DNA from: Flavobacterium limi
GTDB lineage: Bacteria; Bacteroidota; Bacteroidia; Flavobacteriales; Flavobacteriaceae
Length of the DNA stretch: 64,000 nucleotides
Direction of reading: 5' to 3'
NCBI RefSeq assembly: GCF_010645075.1
Contig: NZ_JAADZV010000007.1
Span: 186,001-250,000 of the forward strand
Position 1 is the stretch's first letter; each line of letters starts with the position of its first letter. The notes under the pieces are model-generated. The model was not told the origin of the DNA. It saw nothing but the letters and a program-made list of their open reading frames with translations, and searched no databases. This document shows, piece after piece, positions 19,501-26,467 of this stretch. The translations under genes were made by a program, and so were the position numbers.

Positions 19501-19664
19501 TTCATTTCATGAACTGCCTTATTAGTAAAAGTTATCGCAAGGATATTCCGATAAGCATCATTTTTAGGTGAGGAAAGAATAATTTTAAGATATTCCTTAA
19601 CCAAAGTATAGGTTTTTCCGGAACCTGCAGACGCATCGTAAATTGAGAAAGACGGGCTTTGCAT
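16506..19664 (-). CDS. AddA-like UvrD-family helicase with RecB nuclease domain
   Basis: About 1052 residues. Helicase motifs are in order: Walker A (DASAGSGKTYTLV, residues 8-20), Ia (ITFTNKAVHEMK), II (FIDEFQDTSEMQW), III (MIVGDPKQSIYRWRGG), V (IMTIHKSKGLEFPVV) and VI (VALTRAEEQLYV). A C-terminal PD-(D/E)XK nuclease follows (YGNIVHEILAF, then AYLLDYKTGAK). This is the helicase-nuclease subunit acting with the AddB-like protein in double-strand-break resection. ATG 19664 is chosen because it starts just before Walker A; the frame extends to 19736 through repeat-rich spacer. It follows lspA on the same strand, separated by an inverted repeat. Confidence 0.9.
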   Translation of the reverse strand: MQSPSFSIYDASAGSGKTYTLVKEYLKIILSSPKNDAYRNILAITFTNKAVHEMKGRIVGSLSEFAKDEPSAKAIDLMEDLSRETGLSVIKIKTKSQNIIKHLIHNYAAFDISTIDKFTHKVIRAFAHDLNLPMTFEVTLDTENLLIEAVDAIIAQAGQDETLTKLLIDFTMEKTDDDKSWDVSREILETGRLVLNENNRNEIIHFNDKTIEEFVVIKKKMQVLCKELESENEQFAIEALSLIDKNGIDLKSFSRGTFPNHLESIRDGKFNPRNKTFHEFDDIAINKTASDRVLIENIIPQLLNILDKVYKNFEKRDFYKAFLKNITPLSLLNTVSNELAKIQSEQNVLSISEFNAIIHREIQNQPAPFIYERLGERYRHFFIDEFQDTSEMQWQNLIPLIDNALSGQDDFGNKGTLMIVGDPKQSIYRWRGGKAEQFIELSKDLNPFNNPDKSIKHLDTNYRSYSEVIDFNNAFFKLISTEFSNEDYKNLYENHSFQNANSKKGGYVNISFLPVIEKNDFTDEDEVIEKSDLYVLATLNTIQKVISEGFEYKDIVVLTRKRDQGIAIANYLTEQNIPLLSSETLMIQNATEVRLIIHLLKYLNNSIDLEAKANFLHFLGNVKEIGEPIHDFIAEGMNQKLENDFEKWLLSFDVSLSFENIRKKSLYEAVEIIISKFILPSEGNAYVQYFLDIVLERDIRNQAGLADFLNYWDKNAEKFSIPSPEGNNAVRIMTIHKSKGLEFPVVIMPFAEEDYNRKPKDKLWLDTVEADLGVPKALIDNSSAVEGFGESASAIFNLKKQEELLDNINVLYVALTRAEEQLYVISQSLKERKDGELPNNMASFFIKFLVHKGIHDPDKMEYEFGNSKKLSASGKALGFLKTIPVVSEVLNPKNIKIAQREALMWGTHQQEAIAYGNIVHEILAFVKDRSDIDLAIRKAIEGGLLTYDQKEIVFKTLQEIVSHPEISICFNGENNVLNEQTIVQKQGKTLKPDRIVLTGNMEAYLLDYKTGAKNPKYVHQIQEYQDAVEDLGYKVLKRALVYIGTEIDVVNL

Positions 19665-19719
19665 AAGCTTGGTTTTAGTCTTGTAAAAATAGCACAATAA
19701 TGTTAAATCCAAATAATGA

Positions 19720-19782
19720 AAAATTCCAAATTCCAATACCTAAGCACAGTGAACGCTTCAAAATATTGGAATTTGGAATTTT
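19720..19782. repeat. Perfect 19-bp inverted repeat (GGAATTT family, copy A)
   Basis: AAAATTCCAAATTCCAATA (19720-19738) is the exact reverse complement of 19764-19782, with a 25-nt loop. It fills the spacer between lspA and the addA-like gene. Its right arm holds the 17-mer TTGGAATTTGGAATTTT that also occurs at 51616-51632. Confidence 0.9.
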
Positions 19783-19805
19783 ATTTATTTTTGGAATTAT
19801 AATCC

Positions 19806-20405
19806 TTATTCGTGTTTTGGAAATGCTCTTTTATTAAAAACAAGCAAAATACCAACACCAGTAGAAATGGCTACGTCTGCAACGTTAAAAATAGCATTAA
19901 AAAATTCAAATCGCTTTCCTCCAAAAAAAGGAATCCATGAAGGCAGATCGCCTTTCCAGATAGGAAAGTAAAACATATCTACAACCAAACCATGAAACCA
20001 TGTACCATAAGGTTCAGGAGAAAAAGGAGTCGCTAAATTGTTATAACTGCTGTCAAAAATAACACCGTAAAAAACAGAATCCAGAATGTTACCGGCAGCT
20101 CCTGCAAAAATAAGTGCAATGGCCACAACCAAATAAGAAGAAGCATTCTTTTTCACAGAATCATACAACCAATATCCAATCCCTAGAACGGCAAAAATCC
20201 TAAAAACAGTCAAAATTAATTTTCCATATTCGCCGGGGATTTTGGTTCCCCAGGCCATACCTTCATTTTCTATGAAATGAATTTTAAACCAATTGAAAAC
20301 CGTAACCTCTTCACCCAAAATAAAGTTTGTTTTTACATATATTTTGGAAACCTGATCGATCAATAATATTATAAATATAAGGAGATACGCTTTTCTTAAT
20401 GACAT
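19806..20405 (-). CDS. lspA: Lipoprotein signal peptidase II
   Basis: 199 residues, longer than the roughly 160 residues of E. coli LspA because of an insertion before the last helix, as is usual in Bacteroidota. Four membrane helices are visible, with the catalytic aspartates in GNILDSVFYG and in FNVADVAIS. The enzyme removes signal peptides from prolipoproteins in the inner membrane, which the many lipoproteins here (SusD, DUF3298) need. A terminator separates it from the upstream dksA-like gene and a -7 box (TATTTTTG, 20426-20433 minus strand) lies before the ATG, so it probably has its own promoter. Confidence 0.93.
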   Translation of the reverse strand: MSLRKAYLLIFIILLIDQVSKIYVKTNFILGEEVTVFNWFKIHFIENEGMAWGTKIPGEYGKLILTVFRIFAVLGIGYWLYDSVKKNASSYLVVAIALIFAGAAGNILDSVFYGVIFDSSYNNLATPFSPEPYGTWFHGLVVDMFYFPIWKGDLPSWIPFFGGKRFEFFNAIFNVADVAISTGVGILLVFNKRAFPKHE

Positions 20406-20442
20406 CTTGTGAATTTTAATGTTGGCAAAAATAACAATTAAA

Positions 20443-20470
20443 TCAAAAAAAACGCCCCTGAAGGAGCGTT
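20443..20470 (-). terminator. Intrinsic terminator after the ileS-dksA unit
   Basis: On the minus strand AACGCTCC-TTCA-GGGGCGTT (one G-T pair) is followed by eight T's, 25 nt after the dksA-like stop codon and before lspA. Confidence 0.85.
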
Positions 20471-20494
20471 AATTCTTTTGTAATTTAAAGGTGA

Positions 20495-20875
20495 TTATCG
20501 TTGCATGTTTTTAGCTTCAATACTCATGGTTGCATGAGGAACAATTTTAAGCCTTTCCTTGCCTATTAATTTACCTGTTACTTTGCAAATACCATATGTT
20601 TTATTTTCAACACGGAATAGAGCGTTTTTTAAGTCACGGATAAACTTCTCTTGTCTGATAGCCAGTTGAGAGTTTGCTTCCTTAGACATTGTTTCACTTC
20701 CTTCTTCAAATGCTTTGAAAGTTGGAGATGTATCGTCTGTTCCATTATTCAAATCGTTCATATAGGCACTTTTGATCAAATCAAGATCTTCTTGTGCTTT
20801 TTTAATTTTTGCCTGGATTATTTCTTTGAACTCCGCTAAGTCAGCGTCTGAGTATCTTGTAATTTCATCTATCAT
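20495..20875 (-). CDS. TraR/DksA-family protein with degenerate zinc finger
   Basis: 126 residues: coiled-coil N-terminal half (DLAEFKEIIQAKIKKAQEDL and following), then the C-terminal DksA-like globular part YGICKVTGKLIGKERLKIVPH. DksA-type proteins enter the RNA polymerase secondary channel and alter initiation with ppGpp. The finger normally has four Cys; only one (GIC) remains here, so zinc is probably not bound, a form common in flavobacteria. Eleven bases separate it from ileS upstream and a strong terminator follows, so it is cotranscribed with ileS. Its exact role is inferred from the family. Confidence 0.88.
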   Translation of the reverse strand: MIDEITRYSDADLAEFKEIIQAKIKKAQEDLDLIKSAYMNDLNNGTDDTSPTFKAFEEGSETMSKEANSQLAIRQEKFIRDLKNALFRVENKTYGICKVTGKLIGKERLKIVPHATMSIEAKNMQR

Positions 20876-20886
20876 GGTATTTATAC

Positions 20887-23800
20887 TTATTTTGAAATTA
20901 ATATCATTGTTTTAATATCATCAAACTCAATTTCTGTGCCGCTTTCTAAAGTGTCAGCAAAAACCAGTTCATCTGTTAATGTTTCAGATTTAATATAATC
21001 TGCATTTTTCGAAACAGCTTCTTCTAAAATACCGTTTCTTTTTATTTGTACTTTGATCTTATCAGTAACTTCAAATCCTGAATCTTTACGGATATTCTGA
21101 ATTCGGTTTACCAATTCTCTCGCGATACCTTCATTTTTTAAATCCTCAGAGATTGTGATATCAAGCGCAACTGTTATTCCGTTTGAATTTGCGACCAGCC
21201 ATCCTTCAATATCCTGAGAGGTTATTTCGACGTCTTCTAAAGATAAAGTTACACTATTTCCAGCAATAACAATATCTAACGTTCCTTCCTTATCTAATTG
21301 ATTGATCTGAACGGCCGAAAAAGATTGTATTTCTTTGGAAATCAATCCCATATCTTTTCCAAAACGTGGTCCCAATGCCTTAAAATTCGGTTTAATCTGT
21401 TTCACTAAAATACCTGAAGCATCATCTAAAAGTTCAATTTCTTTTACATTAACTTCCGCTTTTACCAAGTCAGAAATTGCTAAAATTTCTGCACGCTGAC
21501 TCTCGTCAAGTACCGGAATCATTACCTTTTGCAAAGGCTGACGTACTTTAATCATCTCTTTTTTACGTAGTGATAAAACTAACGAAGAGATAGTCTGCGC
21601 CTTCTGCATTTTGCTTTCCAGCGTTTTATTAACAAAGTTTTCGACAAATTTTGGAAATTCTGCCAGGTGAACACTAGCAAAATCCTCAGTTCCCGTGGAA
21701 GCTGTTAAATCACGGTACAATTTGTCCATGAAAAATGGAGCTACCGGAGCGCTTAGTTTACTGATTGTAAGCAAACAAGTATAAAGCGTTTGGTAAGCTG
21801 CAATTTTATCTTTGGCATATTCTCCTTTCCAGAAACGGCGACGACATAAACGAACATACCAGTTACTTAAATTCTCCTGAACGAAGTCAGAAATCGCTCT
21901 TGTTGCTTTTGTAGGCTCGTAATCTTCGTAGCATTCGTCAACAAATTTTATTAACGTATGTAATTCAGAAATAATCCACTGATCGATTTCAGGTCTTTCG
22001 TTTAATGGAATTTCAGCTTCTTCGTATTTAAATCCGTCGATGTTCGCATATAACGAGAAGAACGAATACGTATTGTAAAGTGTCCCAAAGAACTTACGGC
22101 GAACCTCAGCAATTCCTTCGATATCAAATTTCAGGTTATCCCAGGGATTTGCATTTGAAATCATGTACCAACGTGTTGCATCCGGACCGTATTCTGCGAT
22201 TGTTTCAAAAGGATCTGTTGCGTTACCCAAACGTTTAGACATTTTTTGTCCGTTTTTGTCTAACACCAAACCGTTTGAAACGACATTTTTGTAGGCTACT
22301 TTATCAAACACCAAAGTTCCGATCGCGTGTAACGTATAAAACCATCCACGAGTCTGATCTACTCCTTCTGCAATAAAATTAGCCGGAAAATCTTTATTCT
22401 CATCAATTTTGTCTTTGTTCTCAAAAGGATAATGCCATTGTGCATAAGGCATTGCTCCGGAATCAAACCAAACATCGATCAGATCACTTTCGCGCTTCAT
22501 TGGTTTTCCGGAAGCAGAGACTAAAGTGATTTCATCCACAACATTTTTGTGCAAATCAATTAAATTATAATTTGATTCAGACATGTTTCCAATTTCAAAA
22601 CCTTTAAAAGGATTTTCTTTTTGAAAACCAGCTTCGATAGATTTCTCAATCGCATTGTACAATTCTTCTACAGAACCAATCAGAACTTCTTCTTTTTTAT
22701 CTTCAGTTCTCCAGATTGGCAATGGAATTCCCCAATATCTAGAACGAGATAAGTTCCAGTCGTTGGCATTTTTAAGCCAGTTTCCAAAACGTCCTTCACC
22801 AGTAGATTTAGGTTTCCAGTTGATAGTTTCGTTCAGGTCGAACATTCTATCTTTTACATCGGTTACTTTAATAAACCATGAATCCAGGGGATAATACAAC
22901 AACGGCTCATCAGTTCTCCAACTGTGTGGATAACTATGTACGTATTTTTCAACCTTAAAGGCTTTATTTTCTTCTTTTAATCGAATAGCGATTTCAACAT
23001 CTACAGATTTCTCCGGAGCTTGTCCTGCGTCGTAATATTCGTTTTTAACATATTTACCCGCTAAATCACCTAAATGCGAAGTGAATTTTCCTTGTAAATC
23101 TACTAAAGGAACTGCCGTTCCGTTTTCGTCCAAAACCAACATTGGCGGAACTTCCGGTTTTGCTTCTTTTGCCACTTTAGCATCATCTGCACCAAAAGTC
23201 GGAGCTGTATGCACGATTCCTGTTCCATCTTCTGTTGTTACGAAATCACCAGAAATTACTCTAAATGCATTTTCAGCATTTTCATAAGGCAATACGTAAG
23301 GCAATAATTGCTCGTAACGGATTTCTGTTAAATCGGCTCCTTTTGCTTCCGTTAAAATTTTATATGGCAATTTTTTGTCGCCGTTTTTCACATTGTCAAA
23401 ATCAGCGTCGTCTTCACTTACGAAATATCCTTTTCCGAATTGTTTTCCAACTAAGTTTTTAGCCAAAATAACATTGATAGGCTCAAAAGTATATTGATTG
23501 AACGTTTTTACTAAAACATAATCGATTTTTGGCCCCACTGTCAAAGCGGTGTTTGAAGGCAATGTCCAGGGAGTTGTCGTCCAGGCTAAAATGTGGATAT
23601 CTCCAAAGCCTTTCAAAAATGAAGGCAGAGTTTCTGGCAATGTTTTGAATTGCGCTACAATCGTAGTATCCGTAACATCACGGTAAGCTCCCGGCTGGTT
23701 TACTTCGTGAGAAGACAATCCCGTTCCTGCTTTTGGAGAATAGGGCTGAATTGTATAACCTTTGTATAACAAACCTTTATCGTAGATTTGTTTCAAAAGC

Positions 23801-24288
23801 CACCAAACCGACTCCATATATTTTGGTTTATAAGTTACATACGGATCTTCCATATCAACCCAATACCCCATTTTTTCGGTCAAATCATTCCATACGTCGG
23901 TATAACGCATTACGGTTTTTTTACACGCTTCGTTATATTCTTCGATAGAAATCGTTTTGCCAATATCTTCTTTTGTAATTCCTAATTCTTTTTCAGTTCC
24001 CAATTCTACAGGCAAACCGTGAGTATCCCATCCTGCTTTTCTTTTAACCTGAAAACCTTTTTGAGTTTTATATCTGCAAAAAATATCTTTAATCGCACGT
24101 GCCATTACGTGGTGAATTCCAGGCAATCCGTTTGCTGAAGGCGGACCTTCAAAAAACACGAAAGGCTCAGCACCTTCGTGAGTTGTTACACTCTTTTCAA
24201 ATATATTTTCTTTCTTCCAAAAATCAAGAACTTCAGACGCTACAGTTGGTAAGTCAAGTCCTTTGTATTCAGTAAATTTTGTACTCAT
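20887..24288 (-). CDS. ileS: Isoleucine--tRNA ligase (long, eukaryote-like type)
   Basis: 1133 residues, the long class of IleRS. The class I signatures are SANGLPGIHHV (HIGH variant, about residue 55) and KMSKRLGN (KMSKS, about 685). The CP1 editing domain lies between (WTTTPWTLPSNTAL; GDFVTTEDGTGIVHTAPTFG) and the anticodon-binding domain after 700. It charges tRNA-Ile in the cytosol. The long class is the one usually less sensitive to mupirocin; that property is known of the class and is not shown here. A promoter-like TTG-N23-TACTTTCG (24313-24346, minus strand) lies just upstream. Confidence 0.96.
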   Translation of the reverse strand: MSTKFTEYKGLDLPTVASEVLDFWKKENIFEKSVTTHEGAEPFVFFEGPPSANGLPGIHHVMARAIKDIFCRYKTQKGFQVKRKAGWDTHGLPVELGTEKELGITKEDIGKTISIEEYNEACKKTVMRYTDVWNDLTEKMGYWVDMEDPYVTYKPKYMESVWWLLKQIYDKGLLYKGYTIQPYSPKAGTGLSSHEVNQPGAYRDVTDTTIVAQFKTLPETLPSFLKGFGDIHILAWTTTPWTLPSNTALTVGPKIDYVLVKTFNQYTFEPINVILAKNLVGKQFGKGYFVSEDDADFDNVKNGDKKLPYKILTEAKGADLTEIRYEQLLPYVLPYENAENAFRVISGDFVTTEDGTGIVHTAPTFGADDAKVAKEAKPEVPPMLVLDENGTAVPLVDLQGKFTSHLGDLAGKYVKNEYYDAGQAPEKSVDVEIAIRLKEENKAFKVEKYVHSYPHSWRTDEPLLYYPLDSWFIKVTDVKDRMFDLNETINWKPKSTGEGRFGNWLKNANDWNLSRSRYWGIPLPIWRTEDKKEEVLIGSVEELYNAIEKSIEAGFQKENPFKGFEIGNMSESNYNLIDLHKNVVDEITLVSASGKPMKRESDLIDVWFDSGAMPYAQWHYPFENKDKIDENKDFPANFIAEGVDQTRGWFYTLHAIGTLVFDKVAYKNVVSNGLVLDKNGQKMSKRLGNATDPFETIAEYGPDATRWYMISNANPWDNLKFDIEGIAEVRRKFFGTLYNTYSFFSLYANIDGFKYEEAEIPLNERPEIDQWIISELHTLIKFVDECYEDYEPTKATRAISDFVQENLSNWYVRLCRRRFWKGEYAKDKIAAYQTLYTCLLTISKLSAPVAPFFMDKLYRDLTASTGTEDFASVHLAEFPKFVENFVNKTLESKMQKAQTISSLVLSLRKKEMIKVRQPLQKVMIPVLDESQRAEILAISDLVKAEVNVKEIELLDDASGILVKQIKPNFKALGPRFGKDMGLISKEIQSFSAVQINQLDKEGTLDIVIAGNSVTLSLEDVEITSQDIEGWLVANSNGITVALDITISEDLKNEGIARELVNRIQNIRKDSGFEVTDKIKVQIKRNGILEEAVSKNADYIKSETLTDELVFADTLESGTEIEFDDIKTMILISK

Positions 24289-24312
24289 TTTATCCTTTTC
24301 TTAAACGAGGTG

Positions 24313-24346
24313 CGAAAGTAAGGAATTTTGAATTATTGTCCATCAA
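24313..24346 (-). promoter_or_regulatory. Near-consensus promoter of ileS
   Basis: Minus-strand TTG (24344-24346), 23-bp spacer, TACTTTCG (24313-24320; one mismatch to TAnnTTTG), 25 bp before the ATG. Confidence 0.5.
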
Positions 24347-24395
24347 TTTCTTGAAATTTCACACTTTTATAGAGAGATAGCACATCAAAAACAAA

Positions 24396-24462
24396 AGAAT
24401 TGACTACTTTCTGGCACTAATCTCAAAAATAGTAGTCAATGAACCAAAAAGCAGTCAATTCT
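24396..24462. repeat. Overlapping alternative inverted repeats upstream of ileS
   Basis: Arm A (24396-24408, AGAATTGACTACT) can pair with arm B (24431-24440, perfect over 10 bp) or with arm C (24451-24462, 11 of 12). The two hairpins exclude each other. The element sits between the 3' end of the gene at 24492 and the ileS promoter; it may be a decayed repeat or a leader structure of read-through RNA. Confidence 0.6.
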
Positions 24463-24491
24463 ATGTTAATCTTTTTTAAAGAAATTAAAGG

Positions 24492-26411
24492 CTATTTAAA
24501 TCCTCCGAAATATACTTCTTTCATAAAAATTCTGTTTCCAAAAACTGGATTCACTTCGATTTTTTCCCGTACCTCCTGATATAATGTTTCGCCATTAAAA
24601 TCTTCAATTTCATAATTAATCTTATGCGGAATTTTTCCGGAATTCAATGTTGTAACCGGGCGATAATCTCCAAAAAGTTTTCTCTCGAAGAAACTCTTAT
24701 TTCCATTATCAAATTCTGTTTTTTCTGTAGAAACAATGGTAAAATTTTCTTTATCTATAAAAACATGATAATCCGTTTTTGGAATTGTTCTGTTTCCTGT
24801 ACTTAATGTTTTTTCAAAATAATTTAAATGATAACATAATCTTCCTTCATACATTTCATCTTCCAAAACTTCAAAATCATTCCACAAATCAAGCCTTAAA
24901 TCGGTAAGAAAGTTTACTAAATCAGCATTTTTAGACAAATTATTATGATCGTAAGAGGTAAGTTTTGCCCATTTTGCATTTACTCCGTTTTCACGGTCAT
25001 CATGGCTCCAGGCTTCAGCTCCATTCATTATTTCATAATAGCTTTCAGGCATTTTTTTTCTTAAAAGATAATTAGAATTTGTTGCCCATTTTTCTTCTGT
25101 CTGAGGCACTTTATTTCCTTCAATTGTAAGTTTAGAAAAAAGATGTGCTTTTTCAATTTTTTTCAAAGCATCACTTCCTCCCAGACTGGCAATTACTTTT
25201 GCTAACAATTTAGCATTAAGCTGATACGGAATAGAATCGAGCATATTATGCCTTTGGATTTTGGCTTTTTCCAGTTTTGCTTCACGGTTGGCTTTTTCAG
25301 TTTCCCATTCTGCTTCCTGCTGCTCTATTTTTTCAAAAAAAGCTAATCGTTTTTCTTCTTTTTCTTCTGCTATTTTGAGACCCAGTTTTTTAAGATCTGC
25401 AAAACGAGTCGTGTGGCTTCTTATTTTTTTATCGGCAAAATAGCCTTTATTTACCTTTTTTACAATTGAAGATCCTCTGGAATCCTGTTTATCATTCTCA
25501 ATAAGCAAATTGGCATACACTAATGCTTTCTCTTTATTTTCAAGTAAAAAATAAGTTTCGGCTAAATTGTTGGTTACTATAAACCGGATGTTTTCGTTTG
25601 CAGGTGAAGGCGGATATTTCACTAATAAACTTTCCAGATATTGCAAATGCGGCAGTAAGGGTTTTTCGTCTAAACCTTTTTCAAGGGTTACTTTTTCCAT
25701 CTGAGCCGTAATTTCATTTTCAAATGCCAGCATTTGATTGTATTCAGAGTGCCCTTTTGAAGTAACAAATTCAAATTTTATTTTAGATTCGCCTGTAGTA
25801 TACCTTAATTTGTAATTAAGATAGTTTTGTATTGTGTGCACAGAACTGTAAATCATTGCGTCCAATCCTAATTCTTCAGCAGTGTAATTCCCATTTTTCT
25901 CTGCCTCGGCAACTTTTTTATTATTTGTAATTACTGCATCCCTCAATTTATCTTTTTGAGAACTAACACCAATTGTATAAGATTCTACAGTATTAAAATC
26001 CTCCGACAATAGAAGTTTATCAGCACATTTTGCTTCCACTTTTATCTTTACACTATAATTAGAAAATGCAAAAAATTCCCACGTATTCTTCTTTTTATCA
26101 AATGTACTATCGATTTTTGTTGCCTGATATTGTGGCAATTCAATAGTTAAATAAATCCTTAGCTTTCCATTTGCTGGATCTTTTATAAAACCTTCTATAT
26201 TAAAATAATTTTTCTTCAAGATAGGCTCTTCCTGTATTAACCTCTTATCTACCTGATAAAAAGTGGTCTGAGTTAATGCATTATCAAGAACAGGGAACTC
26301 TGAATATTCAATTACAGGTATATAAAACTTCTTTTTTTTGGAGTTTATTTTTTCTTGTGCCTGAATTACACCAATTAGAAACAACGCGATTAAGAGTATT
26401 ATTTTTTTCAT
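24492..26411 (-). CDS. Exported protein of unknown function (LolA-like C-terminal part)
   Basis: About 639 residues. Signal peptide MKKIILLIALFLIGVIQAQ. The middle (about 225-330) looks helical and TPR-like (NNLAETYFLLENKEKALVYANLLIEND), followed by a charged coiled segment (EEKEEKRLAFFEKIEQQEAE). From about 410 a domain begins with LASLGGSDALKKIEKAHLFS and continues with SYYEIMNGAEAWS and YHVFIDKENFTIVSTE, a layout like LolA/outer-membrane lipoprotein-sorting-type beta sheets. ATG 26411 is the signal-peptide start and lies immediately after a strong terminator. The PQQ-propeller gene is upstream on the same strand. I do not recognise a characterised homologue. Confidence 0.75.
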   Translation of the reverse strand: MKKIILLIALFLIGVIQAQEKINSKKKKFYIPVIEYSEFPVLDNALTQTTFYQVDKRLIQEEPILKKNYFNIEGFIKDPANGKLRIYLTIELPQYQATKIDSTFDKKKNTWEFFAFSNYSVKIKVEAKCADKLLLSEDFNTVESYTIGVSSQKDKLRDAVITNNKKVAEAEKNGNYTAEELGLDAMIYSSVHTIQNYLNYKLRYTTGESKIKFEFVTSKGHSEYNQMLAFENEITAQMEKVTLEKGLDEKPLLPHLQYLESLLVKYPPSPANENIRFIVTNNLAETYFLLENKEKALVYANLLIENDKQDSRGSSIVKKVNKGYFADKKIRSHTTRFADLKKLGLKIAEEKEEKRLAFFEKIEQQEAEWETEKANREAKLEKAKIQRHNMLDSIPYQLNAKLLAKVIASLGGSDALKKIEKAHLFSKLTIEGNKVPQTEEKWATNSNYLLRKKMPESYYEIMNGAEAWSHDDRENGVNAKWAKLTSYDHNNLSKNADLVNFLTDLRLDLWNDFEVLEDEMYEGRLCYHLNYFEKTLSTGNRTIPKTDYHVFIDKENFTIVSTEKTEFDNGNKSFFERKLFGDYRPVTTLNSGKIPHKINYEIEDFNGETLYQEVREKIEVNPVFGNRIFMKEVYFGGFK

Positions 26412-26414
26412 AGG

Positions 26415-26452
26415 CAAAAAAAAGGCCATCAGAATTATCTTCTGATGGCCTT
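26415..26452 (-). terminator. Strong terminator abutting the next gene's start codon
   Basis: AAGGCCATCAGAA (26422-26434) and TTCTGATGGCCTT (26440-26452) form a perfect 13-bp stem with a 5-nt loop, followed on the minus strand by eight T's. It ends the propeller gene (stop at 26468), but the ATG of the next gene is at 26411, only a few bases after the T-run. Confidence 0.9.
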
Positions 26453-26467
26453 AAAGGTTTTCTGTTA

